A stretch of DNA of 64,000 bases from Brachyspira innocens ATCC 29796. Its GTDB lineage: Bacteria; Spirochaetota; Brachyspiria; Brachyspirales; Brachyspiraceae. Under the pieces are notes generated by a model. That model was given only the letters and a program-made list of their open reading frames with translations, searched no databases and had not been told where the DNA came from. Within the stretch, counting starts at the first letter, position 1. Every line of letters starts with the position of its first letter. A program made the position numbers and the translations under genes. Positions 1-8,697 of this stretch are shown here, one piece after another. Where the stretch lies: positions 1-64,000 of the forward strand of contig NZ_ARQI01000126.1 of assembly GCF_000384655.1 (NCBI RefSeq). Direction: 5' to 3'.

Positions 1-95
1 GTGTTGTGTTGTGTTGTGTTGTGTTGTGTTGTGTTGTGTTGTGTTGTGTTGTGTTGTGTTGTGTTGTGTTGTGTTGTGTTGTGTTGTGTTGTGTT
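1..95. repeat. GTGTT pentanucleotide tandem repeat, 19 units
   Basis: Nineteen uninterrupted GTGTT units run from the first base of the window to position 95, so the array may extend beyond the window. It lies 64 bases past the stop codon of the minus-strand glycosyltransferase and is not in any gene seen here. One strand is all G and T, the other all A and C. Its function is unknown. Length change by slippage is likely for such a perfect array, and an assembly artefact at a contig edge is possible. Confidence 0.95.
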
Positions 96-159
96 TCATA
101 TAAAAACCTTTTAAAAGCCTTTATTCATATTAACTTCTTTATAAAAAAAGTCAATATAT

Positions 160-1071
160 TTATCTTCCTGTAAGTCCTGCTTTTTTAAGTAGATATCTTC
201 TTACTTTGTCACGAAGTTTGAATGTAGGTATCCACCAAACTATTTTATCTATTTCTTTTCTTTTGGCATTATTTTCTTTATAAGTTTGATTTCCGCCTGC
301 TTCTATCCATATTTTATTATTCTCTTCCCAATATTTATTGTATGTACCACGCCAAAATTTTTGAGGACCTATAGCATGTATTATATGTGCTTTATCAGCA
401 TTCTCTGATTTTGGGAAACAGCAGAATGTTTCTCCTGCATCTGTTATGTTTATATCAAATTCCTGACATATTAAATTTAATATTACCAAGTCATTTGTTA
501 TATATTCTTCTGTTTTCTTATAGCACCATTCTGTAATATTTTCATAGTTTCTTATTCTATCTGATATTATTATATTTCCATCATAAAATGAATTGCAGTC
601 AATATTATATTTAGTTTTTTCTAGTAATGGTATAGTTTGATTTGTTTGTGCCGAATTACGTATTGATATTGTTGATATTGTTGCATATAGCTCAGAATCT
701 AAATTTATCAAATGAGAAATATCTTTTTGTATAACTATATCTGTATCTGTATAGAAAACTTTTTGATAATTGTCAAGTAAATTGAAAGCCTCAAAACGTG
801 CATAAGCAAATACACTAAAATTGTTCAATTCTTTTAAATCCATCATTTTCTTTGAGAATGGTGATTGATATATTTTTATAATTATTCTTTGGAATATTTT
901 TTTAAGGGCATTTTCATCATTAGGCTCTAATTTATCTGTGTAAAATATGATATCATATTCTTCATCTTTTAAGTTTTGAAACAAGTATTTTTTAGCACCT
1001 ATTATAACATTTCCAGCTGCAAATGCTTCATTTCCTGTAGAGCATAGAAGCAGAGCTATTTTCTTTTTCAT
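160..1071 (-). CDS. GT8-like glycosyltransferase
   Basis: A 303-residue protein probably transferring a sugar from a nucleotide sugar to a surface glycan. It begins with a short hydrophobic strand and has an FYTDTD stretch with a DxD motif at residues 109-111, the usual metal and nucleotide-sugar site of GT8/GT-A enzymes. HAIGPQKFW near the C-terminus resembles the conserved His-Gly/Pro-K-W ending of GT8 proteins. There is no signal peptide or clear membrane segment, so it is probably cytoplasmic. It is transcribed alone, away from galT. The donor and acceptor cannot be told from sequence. The fold is fairly sure, the exact role is not. Confidence 0.75.
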   Translation of the reverse strand: MKKKIALLLCSTGNEAFAAGNVIIGAKKYLFQNLKDEEYDIIFYTDKLEPNDENALKKIFQRIIIKIYQSPFSKKMMDLKELNNFSVFAYARFEAFNLLDNYQKVFYTDTDIVIQKDISHLINLDSELYATISTISIRNSAQTNQTIPLLEKTKYNIDCNSFYDGNIIISDRIRNYENITEWCYKKTEEYITNDLVILNLICQEFDINITDAGETFCCFPKSENADKAHIIHAIGPQKFWRGTYNKYWEENNKIWIEAGGNQTYKENNAKRKEIDKIVWWIPTFKLRDKVRRYLLKKAGLTGR

Positions 1072-1167
1072 AATTTTTTATCCATATTTTATTGTTATAT
1101 TTATAATACAGTATAAAAGCAAAAAAGTAAATAATTTTATATTTTTAAATTATAGATGTTTTATGTA

Positions 1168-1195
1168 TTGTTTATTATCAAAAAAGGTATATAAT
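1168..1195 (+). promoter_or_regulatory. Candidate promoter for galT
   Basis: TTGTTT at 1168-1173, a 16-base spacer and a perfect TATAAT at 1190-1195 fit a sigma-70-type promoter about 75 bases before galT. The region is AT-rich, so the -35 box is only suggestive. Confidence 0.5.
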
Positions 1196-1270
1196 ACATC
1201 TATATTAAAAAATGAAATAATGATATTAACAAATATCAATGAATATAATTAATAAATAGGAGAAATAAAT

Positions 1271-2245
1271 ATGGCAGAATTGCGTTACAACCCATTACTT
1301 GGAGATTATGTTATGATAGCTAGTCATAGGCAGGCACGTCCGCAGATGCCTAAAGATTATTGTCCGTTTTGTCCTGGAAGCGGAAAAGTTCCAGATAATT
1401 ATGATGTTTATAAATATGATAATGACTTTCCTGCCTTATCATTTGAACCTCCTTATCCAGATGAAGTAGATAACGGTAAAATGTTTAAAACAGCACCTTC
1501 TATAGGTAAATGCGAAGTTATTTTGTATTCTCCAGACCATAATACTACTTTACCTGAACTTCCTGTTGAGCATATTGTCAAATTGGTGGCTTTATGGCAG
1601 GAAAGAATGAAAGCTATAGCTGAAAATAAAAAAATAAAATATATCATGCCTTTTGAAAATAAAGGAGAAGTTGTAGGTGTTACTATGCCGCATCCTCATG
1701 GTCAGATATACGGCTACAGCTGGATACCTTTAAGAATCAAAAGAAAAATAGAAATGGCTTCCAGTTATTATAATACAAACTGCAGAAATCTTTTTATGGA
1801 TATGATGGAACAGGAATTAGAAGATAATAGAAGAATAGTTTTTGAAAATGATCATTTCATATGTTTTTTGCCTTTTGCTACAGAATATCCTTATGGTATA
1901 ATGATAATGCCTAAAAAGAAAACACTTTCAATAACTGATTTTGATAAAGAAGAGAGTTTATCGCTTGCAGATGCCTTAAAAAAGGCCACTTCTACACTAG
2001 ATCTGTTATTTGATATGAAGTTTCCATATATGATGTGTATGTACAGTGCACCAGTAAATGACGGATTTAATTATAATGATATATGGAATTATCATATAGA
2101 GTTTTTCCCTCCTATGAGAAGCAAAGAAAAACAAAAATTTAATGCTTCTTCAGAAACAGGTGCTTGGGCTCCCTGCAATCCTACAAGCCCCGAAGAGATG
2201 GCAGCTCAGTTAAGAACTGCATATATTAGATATATGGGAATGTAG
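1271..2245 (+). CDS. galT: Galactose-1-phosphate uridylyltransferase
   Basis: Leloir-pathway enzyme exchanging UMP between UDP-glucose and galactose-1-phosphate. The 324-residue protein has CPFC at residues 31-34 (probable zinc ligands), FENKG at 129-133 and the diagnostic HPHGQ at 141-145, whose second His is the one uridylylated in this family. The length fits the compact GalT class. AATAGGAGAAATAAAT gives a good ribosome site before the ATG. The next gene starts directly after its stop codon, so the two are co-transcribed and probably translationally coupled. No galK or galE is nearby. The link to a glycosyltransferase suggests it supplies UDP-galactose for surface glycans as well as sugar use. 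Confidence 0.93.
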   Translation: MAELRYNPLLGDYVMIASHRQARPQMPKDYCPFCPGSGKVPDNYDVYKYDNDFPALSFEPPYPDEVDNGKMFKTAPSIGKCEVILYSPDHNTTLPELPVEHIVKLVALWQERMKAIAENKKIKYIMPFENKGEVVGVTMPHPHGQIYGYSWIPLRIKRKIEMASSYYNTNCRNLFMDMMEQELEDNRRIVFENDHFICFLPFATEYPYGIMIMPKKKTLSITDFDKEESLSLADALKKATSTLDLLFDMKFPYMMCMYSAPVNDGFNYNDIWNYHIEFFPPMRSKEKQKFNASSETGAWAPCNPTSPEEMAAQLRTAYIRYMGM

Positions 2246-3241
2246 GTGCCGTTAAAAATTACAGTTGTCATTCCTCATAGGATTGGTGAAAATATAGAAA
2301 AAACATTAGCAGGGGTGTATCATTCTAATTACCCTAAGGAAGATATCGAAATTTTTCAGGCTGAGGGTACGCATCCTACTGTTCAGAGAAATGAGTGTAT
2401 TAAGCAGTCTTTAGGTGATATAGTATACTTTATAGATAATGATTCTATAGTAAGTGCTGATAATATGAAAGAGGCAAGTATTATATTTGAGAATGATGAA
2501 AAAGTTGCTATAGTGGGAGGGCCTGCGGTTCATAAAGCAAACTCTTTGGTTGAAATATATATAGATAAATGTATGTGTTCTTATTATGCGGTCGGACCTA
2601 TAGCTAATAGATATAGAGTTAATAATACTGATATAAAAGAGGGTACAGACCGAGATGTTATTCTTTGCAATCTATTTATAAGACGTAATGTATTATTTGA
2701 GGCTGGACTTTTTGATGAGAGCTTGTATCCGAATGAAGAAAATGCTTTGATAGATAAAATACTTTCTCTTGGTTATAAACTAATATATAATCCAAAGATA
2801 ATAGTAGAAAGACCTCCAAGAGCGAATTTAAAATTGTATATAAAAATGCTTCTTAATTATGGCAGAGGAAGACTGGAACAGCTTTTTAGAGATTTTAACA
2901 GTAAAAATTTAATATTTACTTTGCCAGCCTTGTTTTCGGCTTATATAGTTTTATGTCCGATAATTTTTGCTGTATATAGTATTTTTCAAGTAAACATAAT
3001 GAAATTTTATTTTCTTCCATTATATGTTTACATAATATTGACTGTATTTGCAGGTATTATATATGCTTTTAATGATAAGGGATTTATCTATAAAATAATT
3101 GGAATTTTTATATATCCTTTTATGTTTTTTATAACACATTTCTTTTACGGATTTGGTTTTTTTTACGGCATTTTAAGGATTGTAACGAAATTTAGAAGAA
3201 TTGCTAAATTTTCTGTAAAAAAATATAAATCTTTCGGATAA
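2246..3241 (+). CDS. GT2-family membrane glycosyltransferase
   Basis: A 331-residue protein with an N-terminal GT-A domain: a VVIPHRI start, FIDNDS with the DND metal site at residues 64-66, and an acceptor-region Glu in LYPNEENA near 162-167. After residue 220 come about three hydrophobic segments, so the catalytic domain is anchored in the inner membrane. The start is GTG immediately after the galT stop; no separate ribosome site is obvious, which implies translational coupling. The galT link suggests a galactose-containing glycan or glycolipid. Substrate not resolvable. Confidence 0.85.
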   Translation: MPLKITVVIPHRIGENIEKTLAGVYHSNYPKEDIEIFQAEGTHPTVQRNECIKQSLGDIVYFIDNDSIVSADNMKEASIIFENDEKVAIVGGPAVHKANSLVEIYIDKCMCSYYAVGPIANRYRVNNTDIKEGTDRDVILCNLFIRRNVLFEAGLFDESLYPNEENALIDKILSLGYKLIYNPKIIVERPPRANLKLYIKMLLNYGRGRLEQLFRDFNSKNLIFTLPALFSAYIVLCPIIFAVYSIFQVNIMKFYFLPLYVYIILTVFAGIIYAFNDKGFIYKIIGIFIYPFMFFITHFFYGFGFFYGILRIVTKFRRIAKFSVKKYKSFG

Positions 3242-3340
3242 ATTTGTAATTTTTTTCAATATACAAGATATTTTCATATTGTAAAAATTATAAAAATGTA
3301 TAATCTTTAACAAATAAATTTTTTAGGTTTGTTAAAAATA

Positions 3341-3829
3341 ATGAATATTAAATATATATTATTAATTTTTGCTGTATTTACAAGCAACTTGTTTTGTATG
3401 TATAACTTCAATGACAATGGAAATCTTATTCCATTAAAGATGATAAGGTTAAATAATTATGTTACCGATATCAATAATATATCTTTTGAAGACTATTCTC
3501 TTAATTTAAGTATTTTGAGTTTTCCTATGCTTAGCAGTTTTTTAATAGCCGAAAAGAAACTGCCTATATTAAGTATTTTCCTAGAGCTTTATCAGTTTAT
3601 GGGCTATACTAAGGAAGTAGCTTCTCATGTAAGTCATTTAGTTTTTTTTACTACATTAAAGACTATAGAGTATTTCTTTGTACAAGGTAGTAAAGATGTG
3701 TCAGTTTCATTCTCATACTCATCAACAATGAATGTTAATTATAATTCTATGTTTAGAGATTTATCTGCTTCATATTCGGATCGCTCTTCAAGTACAAGTA
3801 TATTATTGTCTGTTAATTTTTATATATAA
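3341..3829 (+). CDS. Secreted small protein, unknown function
   Basis: About 162 residues from the ATG at 3341. A TTG at 3329 in the same frame is too close to the TAGG at 3324-3327 to use it. The N-terminus is a basic residue followed by a hydrophobic run ending near Cys, typical of a signal peptide, possibly a lipoprotein one (NLFCM). The rest alternates polar and hydrophobic residues and ends in an aromatic/hydrophobic strand (SVNFYI), suggesting beta structure or an outer-membrane location. I do not recognise the family. It is probably a single-gene transcript between the GT2 gene and cmk. Confidence 0.6.
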   Translation: MNIKYILLIFAVFTSNLFCMYNFNDNGNLIPLKMIRLNNYVTDINNISFEDYSLNLSILSFPMLSSFLIAEKKLPILSIFLELYQFMGYTKEVASHVSHLVFFTTLKTIEYFFVQGSKDVSVSFSYSSTMNVNYNSMFRDLSASYSDRSSSTSILLSVNFYI

Positions 3830-3904
3830 TATTAATAGTATATATTATTTATTAGAAAATGTTTAAAAATTATAATAAAGTTTGCTTTTTATTAAAATAA
3901 ATAT

Positions 3905-3933
3905 TTGCAAATTATAATTATTTATGATATATT
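3905..3933 (+). promoter_or_regulatory. Candidate promoter for cmk-rpsA
   Basis: TTGCAA (3905-3910), a 17-base spacer and TATATT (3928-3933) lie 35 bases before the cmk GTG start. Confidence 0.45.
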
Positions 3934-3968
3934 GTATAGAAAATTATTTTAATTAAAAAAGGTTATAT

Positions 3969-4640
3969 GTGTCAGATATACATGAAATAATTACTCTTGA
4001 TGGTCCTTCTGGGGCAGGTAAAAGTACTATAGCAAAATTAACAGCAAAGAAATTGTCTTTTAAATATTTAGACACAGGTGCTATGTACCGAGCTGTAACC
4101 TTATATATGATTAAACATAATATTAATACAGATAGTAATGATGAAGTCATATCCGCTCTTAATAATTTAAATATTAGTTTTGATAATGCTGGAAGAATAT
4201 ATTTAGATAATGAAGATGTAACAGAAGAGATAAGAAGTTCTGAAGTAGTTAATTTAGTATCCAAAGTATCATCTATCAGTGTTGTAAGGCAAAATATGGT
4301 ATCTCTACAGAGAAAAATAGCTGAAGGTGGTAATTATGTGGTAGATGGCAGAGATATAGGCAGCGTAGTTTTTCCTAATGCTAAATATAAGTTTTATATG
4401 GACGCTTCTTTAGATGAAAGAGCAAGACGCAGATACAATGAAGAATTATCCAAAGGTAAAACACTTACTTATGAAGAGGTTAGGGAAAGTATAAGAAAAA
4501 GAGATGAGTTTGACTCAAATAGAAAAGATAGTCCGCTTGTGGTTCCAGATAATGCATATATTATTGATACTACGAGTATGACTATAGATGAAGTTGCAGA
4601 AAAAATCACAAATGTGATTTTAAATAAACAATCTAATTAA
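3969..4640 (+). CDS. cmk: Cytidylate kinase
   Basis: Phosphorylates CMP and dCMP with ATP. The 223-residue protein has the Walker A loop GPSGAGKS at residues 12-19, the YLDTGAMYRA nucleotide-binding segment near 35-44 and VVDGRDIGSVVFP near 123-135, all hallmarks of CMP kinase. The start is GTG, preceded by AAAAAAGG. It is followed 49 bases later by rpsA, the classical cmk-rpsA order of many bacteria, so the two are almost certainly one transcript. The length matches the family (about 220). Confidence 0.95.
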   Translation: MSDIHEIITLDGPSGAGKSTIAKLTAKKLSFKYLDTGAMYRAVTLYMIKHNINTDSNDEVISALNNLNISFDNAGRIYLDNEDVTEEIRSSEVVNLVSKVSSISVVRQNMVSLQRKIAEGGNYVVDGRDIGSVVFPNAKYKFYMDASLDERARRRYNEELSKGKTLTYEEVRESIRKRDEFDSNRKDSPLVVPDNAYIIDTTSMTIDEVAEKITNVILNKQSN

Positions 4641-4689
4641 CAGTTGGATATATTTTTAACCTGTGAAAGTGCAGGAGGGAGAAGGAACA

Positions 4690-6354
4690 ATGGAAGATAA
4701 TAAAAATCTATCAAATGATGAAATTGAATTTCGTAAGGCTTTAGAAGGAAGTGATAATACTTCTTTGAGCCGAGGAAAAATCATTAAAGGCAAAGTAGTT
4801 CAATTTGACGATACAGACGTTTTTATAGATTTTGAATCTAAATCTGAAGGTAAAATTAAGAGAAATGAATTTGATAAAGAACCTATTATTGGTGAAGAAA
4901 TAGAAGCTATTGTTTCAGGGGAAGATGATAAAGGTTATGTTATTTTATCTAAAAGCGAAATAGATAAGAGAAAATCTCAAGAATTAATAGATAATGCTGT
5001 TAAAAATAATAGTACAGTTACAGGTGTTGTTAAAGAGGTTATTAAAGGCGGATTTAAAGTATCTATAATGGGACATCAGGCTTTTTGTCCGTTTTCTCAA
5101 ATAGATATAGCCAGAGGAATTAAAGAAACTGATTATATAGGCAATGAGTATGAGTTTAGAGTAATTAAGAAAAACGGCAGAGATGTTGTAGTATCTAGAA
5201 GAGCTTTATTAGAAGAAACTCAAAATGCAAGTATAGAAAGTTTCTTAAATAATCTTAAAGAAAATGATATTATTAATGGTAAAGTAAAAAATATAGAAAG
5301 ATTCGGTGCTTTTATAGAAATTACACCAGGATTTGACGGTTTCCTTGCTATACCTAATATGTCTTGGGATAAAGTTATTAATCCTAAATCTATAATATCC
5401 AAAGGCGAAGAGAGAATGTTTAAAGTTCTCCATATTGACAAAGAAAATAAAAAAGTTGATTTGGGTATTAAGCAGCTTGATGAAGATCCTTGGGGTAAAT
5501 TTGTTGAGCAGTACCATATAGGCGATGTTATTCAGGGTGAAGTTACTAATGTTAAAAAATTCGGTGCTTTTGTTAAAGTTGCTGACGGTATAGAAGGTTT
5601 AGTGCATATTTCTGATTTAAGCTGGAATACACATGTTAATAATCCTAATGATTTCGTTAAAAAAGGTGCTTTCTTAGAATGTAAAATACTTGATATGAAT
5701 GCAGCTGAAAGAAAACTTACTTTGGGATTAAAACAAGTAAAAGAAAATCCTTGGGATACTGTTGAAAAGGATTTCCCTGTAAAATCAAGTGTAAAATGTA
5801 AAGTAAAAAGAATAATCAAAAACTTTGCTGTATTTGAACTTCCTAACGGACTAGAAGGAATATGTGATATAAGCGATTTTGATTGGAGAAATAATATAGT
5901 TAATATGAAAGACTATGTTAAAGAGGGCGAAGATGTTAATATGGTTATCATGTCTATAGACAGAGATAAACAAAGAATCAAATTAAGCTATAAGCATACT
6001 AAAGAGAGTCCTTGGAGATTATTTGAAAAAGCTCATCCTCAAGGTTCTATAGTTGATGGTACTGTTAAGGCTATAGTTGATTCTGGTGCTATTGTTTCTT
6101 TGGAAGATGATTTGGAAGGATATATGCATGTTTCTCAGGTTGAAATTCCTAAAGGAAGTACTTTAGAAGAAGTTGTTAAAGTTGGTGAAACTTATCCTTT
6201 TGTTGTAAGAGAAGTTAATCAAAGTAAAAGAAGAATATCGCTTTCAAGAAGAGAGTATATGGAAGCTCAAAACAAAAAAGAAACTCAAAATTATATCTCT
6301 AAAGCAGAACCTACTTCTTTGACTTATAACCCTTTTGATAATATAAATAATTAA
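4690..6354 (+). CDS. rpsA: 30S ribosomal protein S1, six S1 domains
   Basis: RNA-binding ribosomal protein that helps mRNA onto the 30S subunit. The ATG at 4690 follows AGGAGG (4673-4678) and GAAGGA, so an in-frame GTG at 4663 is rejected, leaving 554 residues. Six S1 domains follow one another, roughly at residues 28-97, 108-175, 188-262, 272-350, 360-436 and 445-520. Domains 3-6 carry the FGAF/ISDL and repeated PW (DPW, NPW, SPW) linker signatures. The first two domains are the most divergent, as in other S1 proteins, where they bind the ribosome. A strong terminator follows. Confidence 0.95.
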   Translation: MEDNKNLSNDEIEFRKALEGSDNTSLSRGKIIKGKVVQFDDTDVFIDFESKSEGKIKRNEFDKEPIIGEEIEAIVSGEDDKGYVILSKSEIDKRKSQELIDNAVKNNSTVTGVVKEVIKGGFKVSIMGHQAFCPFSQIDIARGIKETDYIGNEYEFRVIKKNGRDVVVSRRALLEETQNASIESFLNNLKENDIINGKVKNIERFGAFIEITPGFDGFLAIPNMSWDKVINPKSIISKGEERMFKVLHIDKENKKVDLGIKQLDEDPWGKFVEQYHIGDVIQGEVTNVKKFGAFVKVADGIEGLVHISDLSWNTHVNNPNDFVKKGAFLECKILDMNAAERKLTLGLKQVKENPWDTVEKDFPVKSSVKCKVKRIIKNFAVFELPNGLEGICDISDFDWRNNIVNMKDYVKEGEDVNMVIMSIDRDKQRIKLSYKHTKESPWRLFEKAHPQGSIVDGTVKAIVDSGAIVSLEDDLEGYMHVSQVEIPKGSTLEEVVKVGETYPFVVREVNQSKRRISLSRREYMEAQNKKETQNYISKAEPTSLTYNPFDNINN

Positions 6355-6383
6355 AACAGAAGTTAAATAAAAAATAAATTATA

Positions 6384-6430
6384 AAATCCTAATATTATAA
6401 TAGTTTTATTATGATGTTAGGATTTTTTAT
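6384..6430 (+). terminator. Rho-independent terminator after rpsA
   Basis: AAATCCTAA at 6384-6392 pairs with TTAGGATTT at 6417-6425, directly followed by a T-run. The loop is AT-rich and itself partly self-complementary. Confidence 0.75.
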
Positions 6431-6470
6431 TACATTTTTTGTTTTAAACATGTTTTTAATATTATCTAAT

Positions 6471-6509
6471 TTGATGCAATATTGACATCAATGTTTTTTT
6501 ATATATAAT
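6471..6509 (+). promoter_or_regulatory. Promoter with overlapping inverted repeat before glycolipid synthase
   Basis: TTGACA (6482-6487), 16 bases and TATAAT (6504-6509) form a near-consensus promoter. TTGATG-N9-CATCAA at 6471-6491 overlaps its -35 box and looks like an operator, with an inner CAATATTG palindrome. The cognate regulator is unknown. Confidence 0.6.
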
Positions 6510-6563
6510 TATTATAAAAATGCTTAATTTCATTTTGCATAATTTTTTATAAAGGGCTAAGTT

Positions 6564-7691
6564 ATGAAAAGACTGCTTATCATATCATCAGAATACACAG
6601 GTCATGGACATAAAAGTGTTCATACAGCAATAGTGCAGGGTTTTGAAAAATTGTATAAAGATAAAATAGAATGCAAAGTTATTAACGGATTTAAATTAGG
6701 TGATTTGGAGCTTATGGCTACAGAGAGACTTTATAATGTATGCATAAAGTATTTTCCAAATATGTGGGGTAAGTTTTTTAATCTTTCTAATAATGACAGT
6801 GCTTCTGTTAATAAAAAGATATCTAGAAAAATAAAACGAAGATTTTTAAAAAGAATAGAACAATATAATCCAGATTTAATTTTAAGTGTGCATCCTTTGT
6901 TTAATGGAAGCGTTCTTAATCTTTTACAAAAATATAAGCCAGAATTAAAATTATATACTTTAATAACAGATATAGTAAGTGTAACACATATATGGCTCGA
7001 TAATAGAGTAAGCAAAGTAATAAGTCCTTCTATAGAAGCTACAAATTTTATTGTAGAAAATGGTATAGATAAAGATAAGGTTATGACTTTTGGTATACCT
7101 ACAAGAATTAATTTTGATTCTCCTTGTAAAACTATAGAAGAAGTTAGAGCAGCAACAAATTTAAATGGTAAGTTAAGAGTACTTTTATTAAATAATTCAG
7201 AAAGATCTAAAAGAATATATTATATAATAAGAAAACTGCATGAAAAATATGACTGTGATGTTACAGTTGTATGCGGAAGAAATAAAAATAATTATAGAAG
7301 AGTGAAATACAGATTAAGAAATTACAAAAAAGAAGTAAAATTAATAGGATACTCAAGAGAATTATTTAAATTATTTCATGAGAATGATATTTTAATTACA
7401 AGATGCGGTTCTTTGTCTGTAGTTGAAGGTATAAATTGTTTGATACCAATAGTGTCTATGGGGGCATTAAAAGGTCAGGAGGAAGGTACTCCTATATATT
7501 TGGAAGAAAATGGTTTAGGATATAATACTGTTTCTACTGATGATATATTTAATAAAATAGATTATCTTCTTGAAAATGGAAGAGAAAATCTTCTTAAAAC
7601 CAGAGAAAATCAGTTTAATTATTACGGAAGAGATGCAAGAGAAAAAACAGTTAATTTCATTGCTAAAGAACTTCTTAAAGATGAAAAATAA
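6564..7691 (+). CDS. Processive diacylglycerol glucosyltransferase-like enzyme (MGDG synthase/UgtP family)
   Basis: A GT28-type enzyme expected to transfer glucose or galactose from a UDP-sugar to diacylglycerol, making membrane glycolipids at the inner leaflet. The 375-residue protein has the N-terminal SSEYTGHGHKS motif (Gly-His-Gly-His at 13-16) typical of MGDG synthase/UgtP, a middle region with LITDIVSVTHIWLD, and a C-terminal donor-binding half with ITRCGSLSVVEG and a Glu-rich EEGTP stretch. Length fits UgtP (about 380). There is no signal peptide. It is followed 29 bases later by an unknown protein, probably co-transcribed. Sugar specificity is open. Confidence 0.85.
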   Translation: MKRLLIISSEYTGHGHKSVHTAIVQGFEKLYKDKIECKVINGFKLGDLELMATERLYNVCIKYFPNMWGKFFNLSNNDSASVNKKISRKIKRRFLKRIEQYNPDLILSVHPLFNGSVLNLLQKYKPELKLYTLITDIVSVTHIWLDNRVSKVISPSIEATNFIVENGIDKDKVMTFGIPTRINFDSPCKTIEEVRAATNLNGKLRVLLLNNSERSKRIYYIIRKLHEKYDCDVTVVCGRNKNNYRRVKYRLRNYKKEVKLIGYSRELFKLFHENDILITRCGSLSVVEGINCLIPIVSMGALKGQEEGTPIYLEENGLGYNTVSTDDIFNKIDYLLENGRENLLKTRENQFNYYGRDAREKTVNFIAKELLKDEK

Positions 7692-7720
7692 TATTATTTA
7701 AAATTATAAAAGGAAATAAA

Positions 7721-8185
7721 TTGATTAGTAATAAGAAGATGAAAGAATTACTTTCAGATATAGATTTATCTAATATAGAATTAAAAAATTATTATTCTGT
7801 ATTTGAAAGGGTAAATTCTAACAATGAAAAGTATTGGGTTATAAGCAATGAATCAGACTGCAGTATGTGCTGTGTTGTTTCTAAAGAAATAAATCTAACA
7901 AATTTTGAATGGGATAATAATGAAATATATATAGCAAACAGCAGAGATATAAAGCAGGTTTTAAATTTATCTTTAAAAATGTTTATGTCTTTGAAAAAGA
8001 TTCTTGAAGAAAATTATCCTTATCAGGTATTTGATTTGATACTATCTATATCTGAGAATAATACTCTTCCAAGTGCTAACATAAAGTTTTATGCTTTAAG
8101 AGATGGTTTTAGAATAATTGATATTGAAAATATTGAAAATTATAAATCAGATGCTGTTTTAATAGAAACTGTTAATAATAATTAA
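7721..8185 (+). CDS. Hypothetical protein, 154 residues
   Basis: Probably real: AAAGGA lies seven bases before a TTG start, coding bias matches its neighbours, and it follows the glycolipid synthase closely. The protein is acidic and soluble, with no membrane segment. It contains a CSMCCVV cluster near residues 47-53 and a long amphipathic stretch around 85-105. I cannot assign a family. An operon partner role to the glycolipid enzyme is only a guess from spacing. Confidence 0.6.
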   Translation: MISNKKMKELLSDIDLSNIELKNYYSVFERVNSNNEKYWVISNESDCSMCCVVSKEINLTNFEWDNNEIYIANSRDIKQVLNLSLKMFMSLKKILEENYPYQVFDLILSISENNTLPSANIKFYALRDGFRIIDIENIENYKSDAVLIETVNNN

Positions 8186-8297
8186 ATATATTGCTTTTCA
8201 AAATGAATAATTGCCATAATTTTTTATTTAAATCATTTTCATAAACAATTGTTAAAATACTATATAGTAATGTATATTGAAAAATTAATAAATGCAC

Positions 8298-8326
8298 TTG
8301 ATATTTATTTGGCAAAATGTTATAAT
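8298..8326 (+). promoter_or_regulatory. Strong candidate promoter for BFD/NifU/NifS genes
   Basis: TTGATA (8298-8303), exactly 17 bases, TATAAT (8321-8326). It lies 97 bases before the BFD start. The leader holds no other recognisable element. Confidence 0.7.
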
Positions 8327-8422
8327 TATCTAACTTTGAAGGTTATAAAATAGATTAATGTGAATGTTCATATTTTTCTATTTTCTATAATAAATTGCAA
8401 ATTAGATAATAGGAGAATCAAA

Positions 8423-8599
8423 ATGGCAGATAAAACAATATGTTTCTGTATGGCAGTAACTGAGAGTCAGATTAGAGATGCTATCAAATCAAAAAAATTA
8501 AAAACAGTAGAACAAGTTTCTGAAGCTACTAAAGCAGGTACAGGCTGCGGCGGCTGTCAGGAAGCTATTAAACAAATCTTAAATGAAATGAATAAATAA
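8423..8599 (+). CDS. Stand-alone BFD-like [2Fe-2S] protein
   Basis: A 58-residue protein consisting of a single Fer2_BFD domain: Cys7-x-Cys9 and Cys42-x2-Cys45 (GTGCGGC) are the four cluster ligands. AGGAGAATCAAA precedes the ATG at 8423, so a longer in-frame GTG at 8360 without a ribosome site is rejected. It closely resembles the middle domain of the NifU encoded next (shared KLKTVE, TKAG-GCG-C and ILNE segments), so it may have arisen by duplication of that module. A role in holding or passing [2Fe-2S] clusters, or in binding a bacterioferritin-like partner, is inferred. Confidence 0.85.
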   Translation: MADKTICFCMAVTESQIRDAIKSKKLKTVEQVSEATKAGTGCGGCQEAIKQILNEMNK

Positions 8600-8697
8600 A
8601 TTTCTAAAAAATAAAAAAATTATATTTATTTTATATCCCAATTATAAATTAATATATTTTATGTATATTAATAATTAACTTAGATGGAGGTAGGAAC

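Noticed and set aside
1-95. CRISPR-like array
   Set aside because: A simple 5-base tandem repeat without spacers; no cas genes in the window.
4663-4689. GTG start for ribosomal protein S1
   Set aside because: These bases contain the AGGAGG ribosome site of the ATG at 4690.
8360-8422. Longer GTG-started form of the BFD protein
   Set aside because: No ribosome site before the GTG, the extra residues do not belong to the domain, and AGGAGA stands correctly before the ATG at 8423.
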